The position numbers and the translations under genes were made by a program. Source: Klebsiella electrica (GTDB taxonomy: Bacteria; Pseudomonadota; Gammaproteobacteria; Enterobacterales; Enterobacteriaceae). From it: a stretch of 64,000 nucleotides of DNA. Shown in pieces: positions 27,215-39,115 of the stretch. The stretch is from NCBI RefSeq assembly GCF_006711645.1, contig NZ_CP041247.1, forward strand, positions 1,798,001 to 1,862,000. The letters run 5' to 3'. Numbering within the stretch: position 1 is the first letter of the stretch; each line of letters opens with the position of its first letter. The notes beneath the pieces were generated by a model, which did not search any database, was not told the origin of the DNA, and worked only from the letters and a program-made list of their open reading frames with translations.

Positions 27215-27567
27215 GATTCATTCCATCATTGTGTGTTGTTCATCTTTATCCTTGTTGTGTGGCGATGCATTTTAAAACTATATAGTTTTAAAAAATAATG
27301 TATAAGATAACAATTTTTGAATAAAGGTCGAGTCGTGACGAAAACCGGGTGAGCGCGAGGAGTGGATGGTACCGCGAAGGAAACATCAGGATGTGTCGGA
27401 GGCATTGAACCTGAGTGTCGTGATAGATGGCCTTACCGGGAGGATGACATGGGACAGTTGAACAAGCATGAATGAAGCGAAAGTTTTGTCGGTTACCTGA
27501 TTTACCCAGTAATCTTGATTAGCTGTTTCTGTTTTAATCGCGATGACTTTCGGGAGAGATTTTATTT
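27215..27567. other. Intergenic region upstream of the porin
   Basis: The first 80 bases are very AT-rich and hold the porin promoter and a 24-bp palindrome. From about 27330 to 27560 the sequence is mixed, with no supported open frame, RNA or repeat. Confidence 0.4.
27270..27293. promoter_or_regulatory. 24-bp perfect palindrome upstream of the porin
   Basis: A perfect palindrome whose left half is TTTTAAAACTAT, centred about 68 bases upstream of the porin start. A related ACTATAGTTT core lies at about 22218-22227 near the GntR gene. Candidate operator for the GntR regulator; AT-rich palindromes also occur by chance. Confidence 0.4.
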
Positions 27568-27806
27568 TTATTGCAACGTTCCATAGCCTCGCGCGAATGA
27601 GATTTGTGCCCGATCATTGACAATTTTCCAGGCATCGGAAGGCGGAGCAATAAAGCCTTGTAGCGCCAGTACCTGTAAAAATACGGCATCCTGCGGCATA
27701 TTCAAAGACAGAAACGCATTGCGTAAAGCGCTAATGGCTTCCACTTCCACGCTCTCACTTGCCACCAGCAGAGGCATCGGGGCAGGATCGCTGTAAGTCA
27801 GTATGC
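27568..27806 (-). pseudogene. C-terminal fragment of a PhnD-type ABC substrate-binding protein
   Basis: The minus-strand frame reads RILTYSDPAPMPLLVAS ... ALRNAFLSLNM ... LALQGFIAPPSDAWKIV and ends RGYGTLQ with a stop. This resembles the last 80 residues of phosphonate/phosphite-type periplasmic binding proteins. The rest is missing: at about 27806 the sequence switches directly into an IS256-family transposase on the other strand. Truncated by the insertion. Confidence 0.55.
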
Positions 27807-28199
27807 GAACATGGCGTGTTATGACCGCTGAAACGGCGCTGGATGCGTTCGCGGATGCCTGGGACGATAAATACCCACAATCAGTAAAAGCTGGTGTCCG
27901 CACTGGGAAAACCTCAATACGTTCTTCGGCTATCCGCCGGATATCCGCAATACCATCTACACCACGAATGCCATCGAATTCCTGAACAGCGTGATCCGCG
28001 TAGCTATCAAGAAGCGCAAGGTGTTCCCGACGGATGACTCGGTACGAAAAGTTATTTACCTGGCAATCAAGGTTGCATCGAAAAAATGGAGTATGCCGAT
28101 CCAGAACTGGCGATAAGCCGCTTTATTATCGAGTTCGGTGACCGCCTGAGCGATCACCTTTGACGTGGTGGCAGTTACACAGAATTATTTACAGGGTTA
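27800..28199 (+). mobile_element. Decayed IS256-family (Mutator) transposase end
   Basis: Plus-strand pieces match the C-terminus of IS256-family transposases: MTAETALDAFADAWDDKYPQSV, then in a shifted frame WENLNTFFGYPPDIRNTIYTTNAIE and SVIRVAIKKRKVFPTDDSVR, then ASKKWSMPIQNWR, a deletion/frame change, and SRFIIEFGDRLSDHL. At least two frameshifts and a missing 5' half make it inactive. The end after 28164 (CAGAATTATTTACAGGG) looks like the terminal repeat. No target duplication was identified. Confidence 0.8.
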
Positions 28200-28388
28200 C
28201 TTTTTTTTGAGTTTAATAACAAACCGGCCTTTTTTCCTTTTGATTTTTGCGCCTCTGTCGCCATAGGTGATTGCGATATTAAAAAAGTCATCAGTATCTA
28301 TATCAAAATCAAGCTCTATTTCTTCGTGCTGATTAGAGTTGAGTAGTTCATACGTTTGTTCAATATTCACAGCTTTTATCACTGTCAT
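28197..28388 (-). CDS. Small hypothetical protein, 63 aa, abutting the IS remnant
   Basis: 63-residue protein with an acidic middle (EEIELDFDIDTDDFF) and a basic tail (KIKRKKGRF...KLKKK). The ATG has AAGGG 7 bases upstream, supporting translation. Its stop codon lies in the sequence taken as the end of the IS256 remnant, so the 3' end may have been altered by the insertion. Function unknown. Confidence 0.5.
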   Translation of the reverse strand: MTVIKAVNIEQTYELLNSNQHEEIELDFDIDTDDFFNIAITYGDRGAKIKRKKGRFVIKLKKK

Positions 28389-28723
28389 AATCTAACCCTT
28401 GTCATGGCGATGTCTCTTACAACACTCATTAAATGTCATTTTCATGACATACAAATGACAACAATCTCTCCTGGTATGTTCCTGTACTCTCTGCAAGAGG
28501 GCTATGGGCTTGTCATCTAAGGAGAGCGATGCTCCCTGTCCGCTACATGAGGAAAGCGATCCCACCTGTACTTTTTACTTGCGCCGCCTGATGGGACTAG
28601 CACCTCTCCCTGCCTTCGATGTACCGCGGCTTTTCATCGGTAGCCAAACCAACCATGATTATCGTCACACTTTCCACTACAAGCACTTGAGCTGTATGCA
28701 GTGATTCGTTATAAGGATGCTCA
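28389..28723 (+). promoter_or_regulatory. Upstream region of the bgl-like operon
   Basis: About 335 bases before the first RAT. It contains a TGTCAT / ATGACA inverted repeat near 28434-28449 and should hold the operon promoter. A 66-codon open frame at 28504 has no ribosome binding site or recognisable sequence and is not called. No clear CRP site was found here. Confidence 0.4.
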
Positions 28724-28753
28724 GGACGTAATCAGAATGACCTGAGCGAAACC
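28724..28753 (+). promoter_or_regulatory. Ribonucleic antiterminator (RAT) 1, before bglG
   Basis: 30-nt element GGACGTAA - TCAG - 6 nt - CTGA - GCGAAACC. Its last bases overlap the start of the following terminator stem, the arrangement used by BglG/LicT-type antiterminators. Two sister elements at 31521 and 33667 share the flanks with covarying stem bases. Confidence 0.85.
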
Positions 28754-28803
28754 TGGTTCCATTGTTGCTTTATCCGGCAACAATGGAACCAGGTTTTTTT
28801 TTG
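28750..28803 (+). terminator. RAT-controlled terminator 1
   Basis: Long stem AACCTGGTTCCATTGTTGC with its complement after an 8-nt loop, then a run of T. The 5' arm begins inside RAT 1, so binding of the antiterminator would block the stem and let transcription enter bglG. Confidence 0.92.
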
Positions 28804-28862
28804 CTTTTATTGGTATGCCTTCGTCAGAAAGGGTCCCAGAATTAAACAGTGAGATGGCTGAA

Positions 28863-29693
28863 ATGAAAGTAGAAAAAATACTCAGCAACAACGCTGTCCT
28901 GCTCTCCAACTCTAAGCAAGAAGAGATTGTGGCAATTGGGCGGGGTATTGGTTTTGGCAAAAAAGCGGGAGATGTGATCGACAATAGCCAGATTGAGAGT
29001 CAGTTTATCAAAAAATCAGAAGGTCTGGCTGATGTTCTTTCGCAATTATTGTCGGAAATTCCGCCAGCGTATCTGGCCGTCACGCAGCAGATCATTAACC
29101 TGGCGCAACAGCGACTGGTTATTACTGTGCAGGATACTTTGTTTCTCTCATTAAGCGATCACATCAATTTTGCCATTCAGCGGCAAAATAGTGGGCTGGC
29201 GATAAAGAATTTTCTCCTGTGGGATATTAAACGTTTTTATGCCCAGGAGTATTCTGTTGGACTTGAGGCATTACAACTTATTGAGAGCAGGCTAAATATC
29301 AGACTTCCGGAAGATGAAGCTGGATTTATTGCCCTGCATCTGGCGAATGCCAGAAATAGCAGTGATATGCAAAGCACGATGCAAAGTGCCACCATCATTA
29401 AGGATGTACTGACGATCCTGAAATACGATTTGAACCTGACCTATGACGAAGAATCTCTGGATTATCAGCGCTTTATTACCCATCTTAAATTCTTCGCACT
29501 GCGTCTGATGAACCGTAATACCATCGAACATGGTGATGAAAGTATTTATAAGGGGATTACCGATATGATGCCCGCTGCCTATGCTTGCGCGATGAAAATT
29601 CATGGCTATGTGGAAAGGAATTATCAATGCCAGCTCACCACCGATGAAGTGATGTTTTTGACTATCCATATTAATCGTCTGAGCGGTGGTTAA
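28863..29693 (+). CDS. BglG/LicT-family transcription antiterminator
   Basis: 276 residues from the ATG at 28863 (MKVEKILSNNAVLL); an ATG three codons upstream is also possible. Domains: N-terminal CAT RNA-binding domain (1-56, with ILSNNAVLLSNSKQEEIVAIGRGIGFGKKAGD), PRD1 (about 65-165) and PRD2 (about 170-276), with regulatory His in PRD1 (LSDHINFA) and PRD2 (FITHLKFF, TIHINRL). The PTS permease phosphorylates PRDs and so ties antitermination to sugar supply. It is encoded directly behind RAT 1 and upstream of the glucosidase and IIBCA permease, whose operon carries two more RATs. Orthologous in role to E. coli BglG/ArbG. Confidence 0.93.
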   Translation: MKVEKILSNNAVLLSNSKQEEIVAIGRGIGFGKKAGDVIDNSQIESQFIKKSEGLADVLSQLLSEIPPAYLAVTQQIINLAQQRLVITVQDTLFLSLSDHINFAIQRQNSGLAIKNFLLWDIKRFYAQEYSVGLEALQLIESRLNIRLPEDEAGFIALHLANARNSSDMQSTMQSATIIKDVLTILKYDLNLTYDEESLDYQRFITHLKFFALRLMNRNTIEHGDESIYKGITDMMPAAYACAMKIHGYVERNYQCQLTTDEVMFLTIHINRLSGG

Positions 29694-31118
<1,425 letters not shown>

Positions 31119-31520
31119 TATCCAGTCGCAGCAAGAGGAACAAACCGTTTTTTATCGCGGTATAGATTTGACAACCCCAACATCATCTATACCGTTTCCT
31201 GCGGCTTTTTTGTTCCTTTTTATGTTCTCCTTCCGGGAAGGAGGAATACCTGTGGCCTGCTTAATCATGTCGGAAGTTTTAGCTATCAGTAATAAAAAGT
31301 ATCTCCTGGGCTGATAAGAGACGTCAAAAACGGGGAGACAGAGCTGGGTTGGAATAATAATGTTCCGAATCGACATACCTGATATTAATCAACAGGGCCT
31401 GATTTATCTCTGTTCTGCTTTCTGATTTTCTCGGCGATAAAATTTAGTGATAAGTTTCACAAATTAGTCAGTTGCAGTGGTAATTTTCAACAGAACTTGT
31501 TAAAAGTAGTTATCAGCTAA
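31119..31520 (+). promoter_or_regulatory. Intergenic region with candidate CRP site before RAT 2
   Basis: About 400 bases between the glucosidase and RAT 2. At 31446-31463 TAGTGA - 6 nt - TCACAA fits the CRP half-site spacing, about 60 bases before RAT 2. This suggests bglF has its own catabolite-controlled promoter in addition to read-through from the upstream genes. A T-rich hairpin-like stretch lies near 31190-31220. No coding sequence supported. Confidence 0.45.
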
Positions 31521-31551
31521 GGACGTAACCAGATAATTTCTGGGCGAGACC
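31521..31551 (+). promoter_or_regulatory. Ribonucleic antiterminator (RAT) 2, before bglF
   Basis: 31-nt element GGACGTAA - CCAG - 7 nt - CTGG - GCGAGACC, followed at once by the terminator whose stem overlaps its last bases. Same flanks as RAT 1 and RAT 3. Confidence 0.87.
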
Positions 31552-31598
31552 TGGATAAAGTAGTGTGTTTCCACACTACTTTATCCAGGTTTTTTTTT
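31549..31598 (+). terminator. RAT-controlled terminator 2
   Basis: 19-bp stem starting ACCTGGATAAAGTAGTGTG with TTTC loop and a run of nine or more T. Overlaps RAT 2. Confidence 0.93.
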
Positions 31599-31684
31599 GC
31601 TTTTTTTCCTGCTGGCCAGCAGAGATGGGCAATACAAAGGGTGGCCTGATTATTACTGTCGTTTGTGAAACGGGATGTCTCATT

Positions 31685-33574
31685 ATGAATAGCAAAGTAC
31701 TGGCAGAGGATATTCTGCAACGGGTGGGTGGAGAGAGTAATGTTGCAACGCTCGTGCATTGCGCGACGCGCCTGCGTTTCAAAATTGTCGATAACAGCAA
31801 AGTGAATCTGGCAGAACTCGAAATGCTGGACGGCGTCATCGCTGTGGTTAATGGGTCTGGTCAGTTACAGGTGGTGATTGGCAACCGCGTTCCGGAAGTT
31901 TTTCGCGCGTTTGGCGAGATATCAAGCCTACTGGATGACGGTAAAAAACAACCGGTTCAGCATGAGGAGAAAAATAAAGTCTCAGTACTGGGGCGGTTAA
32001 TTGACTTAGTTGCAGGGATCTTCACGCCGCTATTAGGTGCGATGGCGGCTGCGGGGGTGCTGAAGGGGGCTCTGGCTATTGTACTTGCCGCAGGATGGCT
32101 GGGTAATAAAGAGAGTACTTATATTATTTTGCATGCAGCATCTGACAGTATGTTTTATTTCCTGCCGATGTTGCTGGCAATAACGTCGGCGCGAAAGTTT
32201 GAAACCAATATATTTGTAGCCGTTTCTATCGCAGGGGCACTCATCTACCCCAGTGTTCAGGGGTTATTCGATGCAGGTCAGCCGGTGACGTTCTTTGGCC
32301 TGCCGGTCGTTATGATGAAATATACCGGTACGGTGATCCCGGTAATCTTCAGCATCTGGCTGATGTCGATAATCGAGCGTTTTTTGAACCGGTATATTCA
32401 TGAAAGTGTGCGCAATATTCTGACACCGTTCTTCTTGCTGACGTTGATGGTCCCTCTGACACTAATGACTATCGGGCCCATTGGCATTTCAATCAGCCAA
32501 TTTGTCGCCTCTCTCTTTGTGTCGATTTATAGCTTTAACCCGATTATTGCCAGTGCGCTGATGGCCGCAGCGTGGCAGGTACTGGTGATCTTCGGTGTGC
32601 ACTGGGGTTTTGTGACAGTCTTTATCAACGATATTTCCGTGATGGGACACAGCTTTCTTAAAGCCGCTTCCAGCCCGTCTGTTTTTGCGCAAGCCGGGGC
32701 ATTACTTGCAGTCATGCTGCGTACCAGAGACAAAAAACTGAAAGCTCTGGCGGGGAGTACATTTATTGCTTCATTGTTCGGCATTACCGAACCGGGGGTT
32801 TACGGTGTGACGTTGAAGCTTAAAAAACCCTTTATCTGCGCGGTGATTGCTGCAGCATTGGGTGGCGCAGTGGTGGGTTATGCCAAAAGCTCGGCTATTT
32901 CACTGGGCATGCCGGGGTTGCTGACTCTGCCAATTTTCTATGGTGAAGGTTTTGTTGGCTTCATTATCGGCTGTAGCATCGCCTTTATTGGCAGTCTGGC
33001 GCTGACATTAGTGGTAGGGTTCGATGATCCCGTCGCACCGCCAGTCGTTGCAGAAAGTGTGCCAGGTGAAAATCGCGCCATGTCACGCAAAACCCCGGCT
33101 GCAAAAGCGGTTTCGGCTGTTGCCGAGCAGATTACTGCCCCGGTTGCAGGCACCCTTGTCCCGCTAGCAGAGGTCGACGATAAGGTTTTTTCAGCAGGGA
33201 TTGTTGGACCCGGCCTGGCCATTCTTCCGGACGAAGGGCGAATTTATGCCCCGGTGGATGGGGTCATTGCCAGCACTTTCGCCAGCGGTCATGCCATTGG
33301 CATTCGTTCAACGGCGGGGGCGGAAATATTAATTCATGTCGGGATTAATACCGTTCAGCTTGATGGGCAATATTTCGATATGCAGGTAAAAGAGGGCGAT
33401 GAAGTGAAAAAGGGCCAGCTCCTGTTGATATTCGATCTAGATGAGATAAAACAGGCTGGCTATGACATCGTAACGCCGGTTATCATTACCAATAGTGAAA
33501 CCTGGGATGGGTTACAAATCAGCGACAGGACTCACATACTATCTGGAGATGCAGTGATGTCGCTGTCGCGGTAA
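31685..33574 (+). CDS. bglF: PTS beta-glucoside permease IIBCA
   Basis: 629 residues from the ATG at 31685; a longer frame from 31565 starts inside the terminator and is rejected. Domain order B-C-A as in E. coli BglF (about 625 residues): EIIB with phosphorylated Cys26 in HCATRLRF, EIIC membrane domain (about 100-450, SLFGITEPGVYGVTLKLKKPF), EIIA (about 480-629) with the active-site His in EILIHVGINTVQLDGQYF. It imports and phosphorylates aryl-beta-glucosides and controls the antiterminator. Its own RAT-terminator unit lies just upstream. The symbol is used for the functional class. Confidence 0.9.
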   Translation: MNSKVLAEDILQRVGGESNVATLVHCATRLRFKIVDNSKVNLAELEMLDGVIAVVNGSGQLQVVIGNRVPEVFRAFGEISSLLDDGKKQPVQHEEKNKVSVLGRLIDLVAGIFTPLLGAMAAAGVLKGALAIVLAAGWLGNKESTYIILHAASDSMFYFLPMLLAITSARKFETNIFVAVSIAGALIYPSVQGLFDAGQPVTFFGLPVVMMKYTGTVIPVIFSIWLMSIIERFLNRYIHESVRNILTPFFLLTLMVPLTLMTIGPIGISISQFVASLFVSIYSFNPIIASALMAAAWQVLVIFGVHWGFVTVFINDISVMGHSFLKAASSPSVFAQAGALLAVMLRTRDKKLKALAGSTFIASLFGITEPGVYGVTLKLKKPFICAVIAAALGGAVVGYAKSSAISLGMPGLLTLPIFYGEGFVGFIIGCSIAFIGSLALTLVVGFDDPVAPPVVAESVPGENRAMSRKTPAAKAVSAVAEQITAPVAGTLVPLAEVDDKVFSAGIVGPGLAILPDEGRIYAPVDGVIASTFASGHAIGIRSTAGAEILIHVGINTVQLDGQYFDMQVKEGDEVKKGQLLLIFDLDEIKQAGYDIVTPVIITNSETWDGLQISDRTHILSGDAVMSLSR

Positions 33575-33605
33575 ATTTGCTGATTGCGGAATAATAGAGA
33601 TCGAT

Positions 33606-33627
33606 GGCCATGATTATTATCATGGCC
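33606..33627 (+). terminator. Hairpin terminator after bglF
   Basis: Stem GGCCATGAT / ATCATGGCC with TATT loop followed by TGTTTT, 32 bases after the bglF stop. Precedes RAT 3. Confidence 0.75.
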
Positions 33628-33666
33628 TGTTTTAACTATATTAATGCGTAACTGATCTACCCCACA

Positions 33667-35363
<1,697 letters not shown>

Positions 35364-35417
35364 CTTGTACAGCAGAGACTGGGAGTTATTCTCCTGGCAC
35401 TGTCTGCCATTAATAAG

Positions 35418-35450
35418 CTGCGTTGATGGATAGTGACGCCATCAACGCAG
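35418..35450 (+). terminator. Inverted repeat after bglH
   Basis: Arms CTGCGTTGATGG / CCATCAACGCAG with a loop of about 9 bases, 55 bases after the stop. No T run follows, so termination is likely but not certain. Confidence 0.55.
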
Positions 35451-35714
35451 AAAGATAACTATCCCCATTATACATCAGGCAGGGTGGATATTTTTAGTGT
35501 TTATAAAATATTGCACCAGAATATCGCTAAGGTAAAATTTATCGCCTTTACGGTATATAGGCTATTATCTCTATTTCCACTAAAGCCTCTTTTGGCAGGC
35601 CAGCGACGGCTATGCAGGATCTCGCGGGTGGGTTTTTACCATTAAAAAATTTTTTATAGACCTCATTTAACTGTGGAAAGTGGGACATATCGGTAAGAAA
35701 ACAGGTAGTTTTAA
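35451..35714. other. Intergenic, AT-rich
   Basis: AT-rich sequence between the bgl-like operon and a small minus-strand gene. Short open frames only; nothing recognised. Confidence 0.3.
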
Positions 35715-35852
35715 TTACAGTATCCAGCGATGCATGACTTTTTTTAGAATTTCCTCAATATCTTTCAGTGATTGACAGGCTTGATTTTTATACCAGGCCT
35801 GGCTTTTCTCGCCATATGCAATGAGGCGACAAGACTTTTTAAAATGTGTCAT
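35715..35852 (-). CDS. Small protein, 45 aa, strong ribosome binding site
   Basis: 45-residue basic protein (MTHFKKSCRLIAYGEKS ... VMHRWIL). The ATG at 35852 follows a perfect AGGAGG 9 bases upstream, which decides this start over a longer frame from 35897. Two Cys and several aromatic residues; no membrane helix; a helical segment SLKDIEEILKKVMHRWIL. Not recognised. The gene stands alone between the bgl-like and aldehyde dehydrogenase operons. Confidence 0.55.
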   Translation of the reverse strand: MTHFKKSCRLIAYGEKSQAWYKNQACQSLKDIEEILKKVMHRWIL

Positions 35853-36387
35853 GAGATCGACCTCCTGGGTTAATAGAGCCCTCACTCCATTGATCAAAAA
35901 AAATCCGTGATCTGAAAAACAAAAAGAAATATTGGTATTAAAAAATTACCTACGCCTTCACTCCGGTATTCCATCTCCCTTCGTAGCTTATTTAACATCA
36001 TGAAATATAATGAATTGTGCAAATTTTGTATGCTAAAAACGATGATATTGCATGTAAATATATGATGTGATGAACGCTTTCCCGCAATCATCCGGATGAT
36101 CTGATCGCGCAGGGATCACAACATGACGAGTATCCCGATGTTCTGCTTTGTGGATGCATGTGGCACGGGCGGCACATCGTTGTCCGCCGGGGGGGCGTTC
36201 ATAATGGGTAAAATCAGAAAAACAGCAAAAATGTGAACTGCATAAGGGATATTTTTCTGCTGGATTAAAATGAGAGCTATTTTTTTTTAACGGAGATTAG
36301 TTGCGATTTCTCCCGGTCGTTATGCTGCTAAGCAAGCAGGCAGATATGTGTAGCCAACCAGAAAGACAGTGATGCTGTCGGGAGCCA
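35853..36387. other. Intergenic region upstream of the aldehyde dehydrogenase cluster
   Basis: 535 bases. The left 250 are AT-rich and probably carry the promoter of the small gene. A GC-rich block follows at 36080-36200 and then an AT-rich tract (36230-36310) that could hold the promoter of the next operon. No terminator, RNA or repeat is evident. Confidence 0.35.
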
Positions 36388-37758
36388 ATGATGAAAGATA
36401 TGAATTGTCATAATGATTCTGTAAATGAGGCTATTACGCTGATCGAAAAAGCCAAACAGGCTCAACGAATATTGAACATGTATCCGCAGGAGAAAATTGA
36501 CTTTATTGTCGCAGGGATGATTGCGGCGGCGGAAGAAGCATCGGAACGGCTGGCGAAGATGGCCGTCTATGAAACCGGCTTCGGCAATGTAGAAGATAAA
36601 GTGGTAAAAAATAGATTCGCTAGCACTACGCTTTATCAATACATCAAAGATCTGAAGACCGTCGGCGTTTTGAAAGAAGACCCGATGACCAGTACCGTTG
36701 AAATCGCGACACCAATGGGGGTGCTGGCAGCTCTAATTCCATCCACTAACCCGACATCAACGGCAATTTATAAAACGATTATTGCGATCAAATCGGCTAA
36801 CGGGATTGTTCTTTCCCCCCATCCCTCTGCCCGAAATAGCATTATTGAAGCTGTAAATGTGGTGTATCAGGCAGCCCTCAAAGCGGGGGCCCCGGAAGGG
36901 ATTATCGGTTGTATGACCCTTCTTTCCCTGGACGGTACGCAGGCACTGATGCGTCACCAGGATATTGCCATGATCCTTGCCACGGGCGGCGAAGCGATGG
37001 TTAAGGCAGCTTATAGTTCGGGAAACCCGGCTATCGGTGTTGGTCCCGGAAACTGCCCGGCATTTATTGATAAATCAGCCGATACAGAAGAGGCCATCAA
37101 GAAAATCTTTAAAAGTAAGACATTTGATAATGGCGTGATTTGTGCTTCTGAACAATCTATTGTGATTGAAAAATCTATTGAGGATCAGGTGAAACGTGCT
37201 ATTGAAATTAATGACGGTTACCTCCTTTCACAACAGGAATCAGAAAAAATCAGCAAAATTCTCCTGCGTGACAATGGCTCGATGAATCCGGAAATTGTCG
37301 GTCGTACTGCTGGTTATATTGCGGATATGGCGGGTATCCAGATCCCGGGAGATGTCAGAGTATTAGTTTCACAGCAATTTTCCGTTTCTCATCAAAATCC
37401 TTATTCACGGGAAAAACTGGCTCCGGTTCTGGCTTTGTATGTCGAAGAAGATGCCGGGAATGCAATCGACCGTTGCGTTGAGCTACTGGAAAACGAAGGT
37501 AGCGGTCATACGGCATCAATTCATGCGCAAAACGCGCAGGTGATCCGCGAGTACGCTGCTCGGGTGCCGGTATCTCGTTGTTTGATTAATACGCCCAGTG
37601 CGCTGGGGGCGATCGGCGCGACGACAAAACTGGTGCCCGCGCTGACGCTGGGGTGCGGTGCCATCGGAGGAAGTTCGGTATCGGATAATATCGGCCCGGA
37701 GCACTTAATTAATATAAAAAGAGTCGCCTATGATGCAGAAAAATTAATGTTATTATAA
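36388..37758 (+). CDS. CoA-acylating aldehyde dehydrogenase (AdhE N-domain-like)
   Basis: 456 residues from the first ATG, or 455 from the next codon, which sits at better distance (6 bases) from GGAG. Acylating ALDH: PSTNPTSTAIYKTIIAIKSANG (about 112-133), the cofactor segment AIGVGPGNCP and catalytic Cys in FDNGVICASEQS (about 247). It resembles the N-terminal half of AdhE and the sulfoacetaldehyde/acetaldehyde acylating enzymes, and lacks the encapsulation-type N-terminal extension of EutE/PduP. It would interconvert an aldehyde, CoA and NAD with acyl-CoA. An Fe-ADH and Pta gene follow, so acetaldehyde / acetyl-CoA is the simplest substrate pair; a sulfo- or other aldehyde is possible. Confidence 0.82.
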   Translation: MMKDMNCHNDSVNEAITLIEKAKQAQRILNMYPQEKIDFIVAGMIAAAEEASERLAKMAVYETGFGNVEDKVVKNRFASTTLYQYIKDLKTVGVLKEDPMTSTVEIATPMGVLAALIPSTNPTSTAIYKTIIAIKSANGIVLSPHPSARNSIIEAVNVVYQAALKAGAPEGIIGCMTLLSLDGTQALMRHQDIAMILATGGEAMVKAAYSSGNPAIGVGPGNCPAFIDKSADTEEAIKKIFKSKTFDNGVICASEQSIVIEKSIEDQVKRAIEINDGYLLSQQESEKISKILLRDNGSMNPEIVGRTAGYIADMAGIQIPGDVRVLVSQQFSVSHQNPYSREKLAPVLALYVEEDAGNAIDRCVELLENEGSGHTASIHAQNAQVIREYAARVPVSRCLINTPSALGAIGATTKLVPALTLGCGAIGGSSVSDNIGPEHLINIKRVAYDAEKLMLL

Positions 37759-37857
37759 TTATCCAATTCTACTAAACATCATGGATATTGCTGCCATTTA
37801 AAATGGCAATAGCGGCTTTCGCTTAACTTTATGTTGCCTGAAATCAGGGTGGATATT

Positions 37858-39009
37858 ATGCAGAGTACATTTTTCATGCCTCCCATTAATATGATGGGAG
37901 CGGGTTGTATCGCCAAAGCGGTTCAACAAATTAGCGATTTTGGTATTCATAAATGTCTTATTGTTACGGACGTTTTTCTGAGTGAATCAGTGATGATGGG
38001 GCGGCTTAAAATGCTACTTAATCGACATGATGTCGATACCATCATTTTCCCAGGGGCCTTACCTAATCCGACTACAAGCAACGTCAAAGCGGGGCTTAAT
38101 GTATTACTGGAGCATCATTGCGACGCGGTTGTCTCTTTTGGTGGTGGTTCACCCCATGATTGTGCAAAAGCGATTGCGTTGCTTGCTACTAATGGCGGTG
38201 AAATAGAAGATTATGAAGGTATTAATTGTTCAGAAAGAGAACAACTGCCTCTTTTCGCAATCAATACCACCGCCGGTACGGGATCAGAAATTACCCGATT
38301 CTGTATTATTACCGATGAGCAGCGGCATATCAAAATGGCTATTATCGACAAGAATGTTACCCCACTTATGTCGGTTAATGATCCAGAACTGATGCTGGAT
38401 ATGCCAAAATCACTGACTGCCGCTACCGGTATGGATGCCTTAACCCATGCTATAGAAGCTTATATGTCAACATCGGCATTTCCCGTGACCGACGGACTGG
38501 CGCTGAAGGCGATTAATCTTATTCAGCAGAATCTGCGTACGACGGTCTTTCAGGGAGATAATTTACCAGCACGTGAAAATATGGCCATTGCGCAATTTAT
38601 GGCTGGAATGGCGTTTAACTCCGCATCCCTTGGCTATGTGCACGCGATTGCTCACCAGCTTGGGGGCTTTTACAATCTGCCGCATGGCGTATGTAATGCT
38701 ATTTTGCTGCCACATGTTCAGCGGTTTAATGCCGGGCTTCCCGCGGTCGCGCAGCGTTTAATGGATATCGCTAACGCGATGGGACTTAAACTATCCGTAG
38801 ATCACGCGCGTAATGTCGACATAACCTTGGCGGCAATTAAACAACTCTCTTCTGATATTGGTATTCCGGGAGGGTTAGCAGAATTAGGTGTTAAAGAGAA
38901 GGATTTCGATATCCTCGCCGAGAATACACTTGCGGATTCCTGCAGCTTAACTAACCCCAGAGTAGCAACAAAACAGCAAATTAAAGAAATATTGTCTGCC
39001 GCTATGTGA
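37858..39009 (+). CDS. Iron-containing alcohol dehydrogenase (YiaY/EutG-like)
   Basis: 383 residues from the ATG at 37858 (MQSTFFMPPIN), the usual family length; an upstream in-frame TTG/ATG is not used because AGGGTGG precedes this one. Group III Fe-ADH motifs: GGGSPHDCAKAIAL (about 94-107), metal ligands in TGMDALTHAIEAY (Asp and His at about 193/197), GYVHAIAHQLGG and LPHGVCNA. Very similar in style to E. coli YiaY. With the preceding acylating dehydrogenase it makes a split version of AdhE: acetyl-CoA / acetaldehyde / ethanol. Confidence 0.88.
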   Translation: MQSTFFMPPINMMGAGCIAKAVQQISDFGIHKCLIVTDVFLSESVMMGRLKMLLNRHDVDTIIFPGALPNPTTSNVKAGLNVLLEHHCDAVVSFGGGSPHDCAKAIALLATNGGEIEDYEGINCSEREQLPLFAINTTAGTGSEITRFCIITDEQRHIKMAIIDKNVTPLMSVNDPELMLDMPKSLTAATGMDALTHAIEAYMSTSAFPVTDGLALKAINLIQQNLRTTVFQGDNLPARENMAIAQFMAGMAFNSASLGYVHAIAHQLGGFYNLPHGVCNAILLPHVQRFNAGLPAVAQRLMDIANAMGLKLSVDHARNVDITLAAIKQLSSDIGIPGGLAELGVKEKDFDILAENTLADSCSLTNPRVATKQQIKEILSAAM

Positions 39010-39115
39010 AAATATTCATCGTATCAGGGCCTGCCACTAAATATGGGTTGATATGGGAGAGATGAGATCGCTACGGTCATTATCTCTGGAGTGATGGTTA
39101 ATAAAAGAGTTTATT

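Noticed and set aside
27803..27985. 60-codon open frame as a gene
   Set aside because: Part of a frameshifted IS256-family transposase remnant.
28504..28704. 66-codon open frame before RAT 1
   Set aside because: No ribosome binding site, unusual composition and no similarity recognised; treated as leader DNA.
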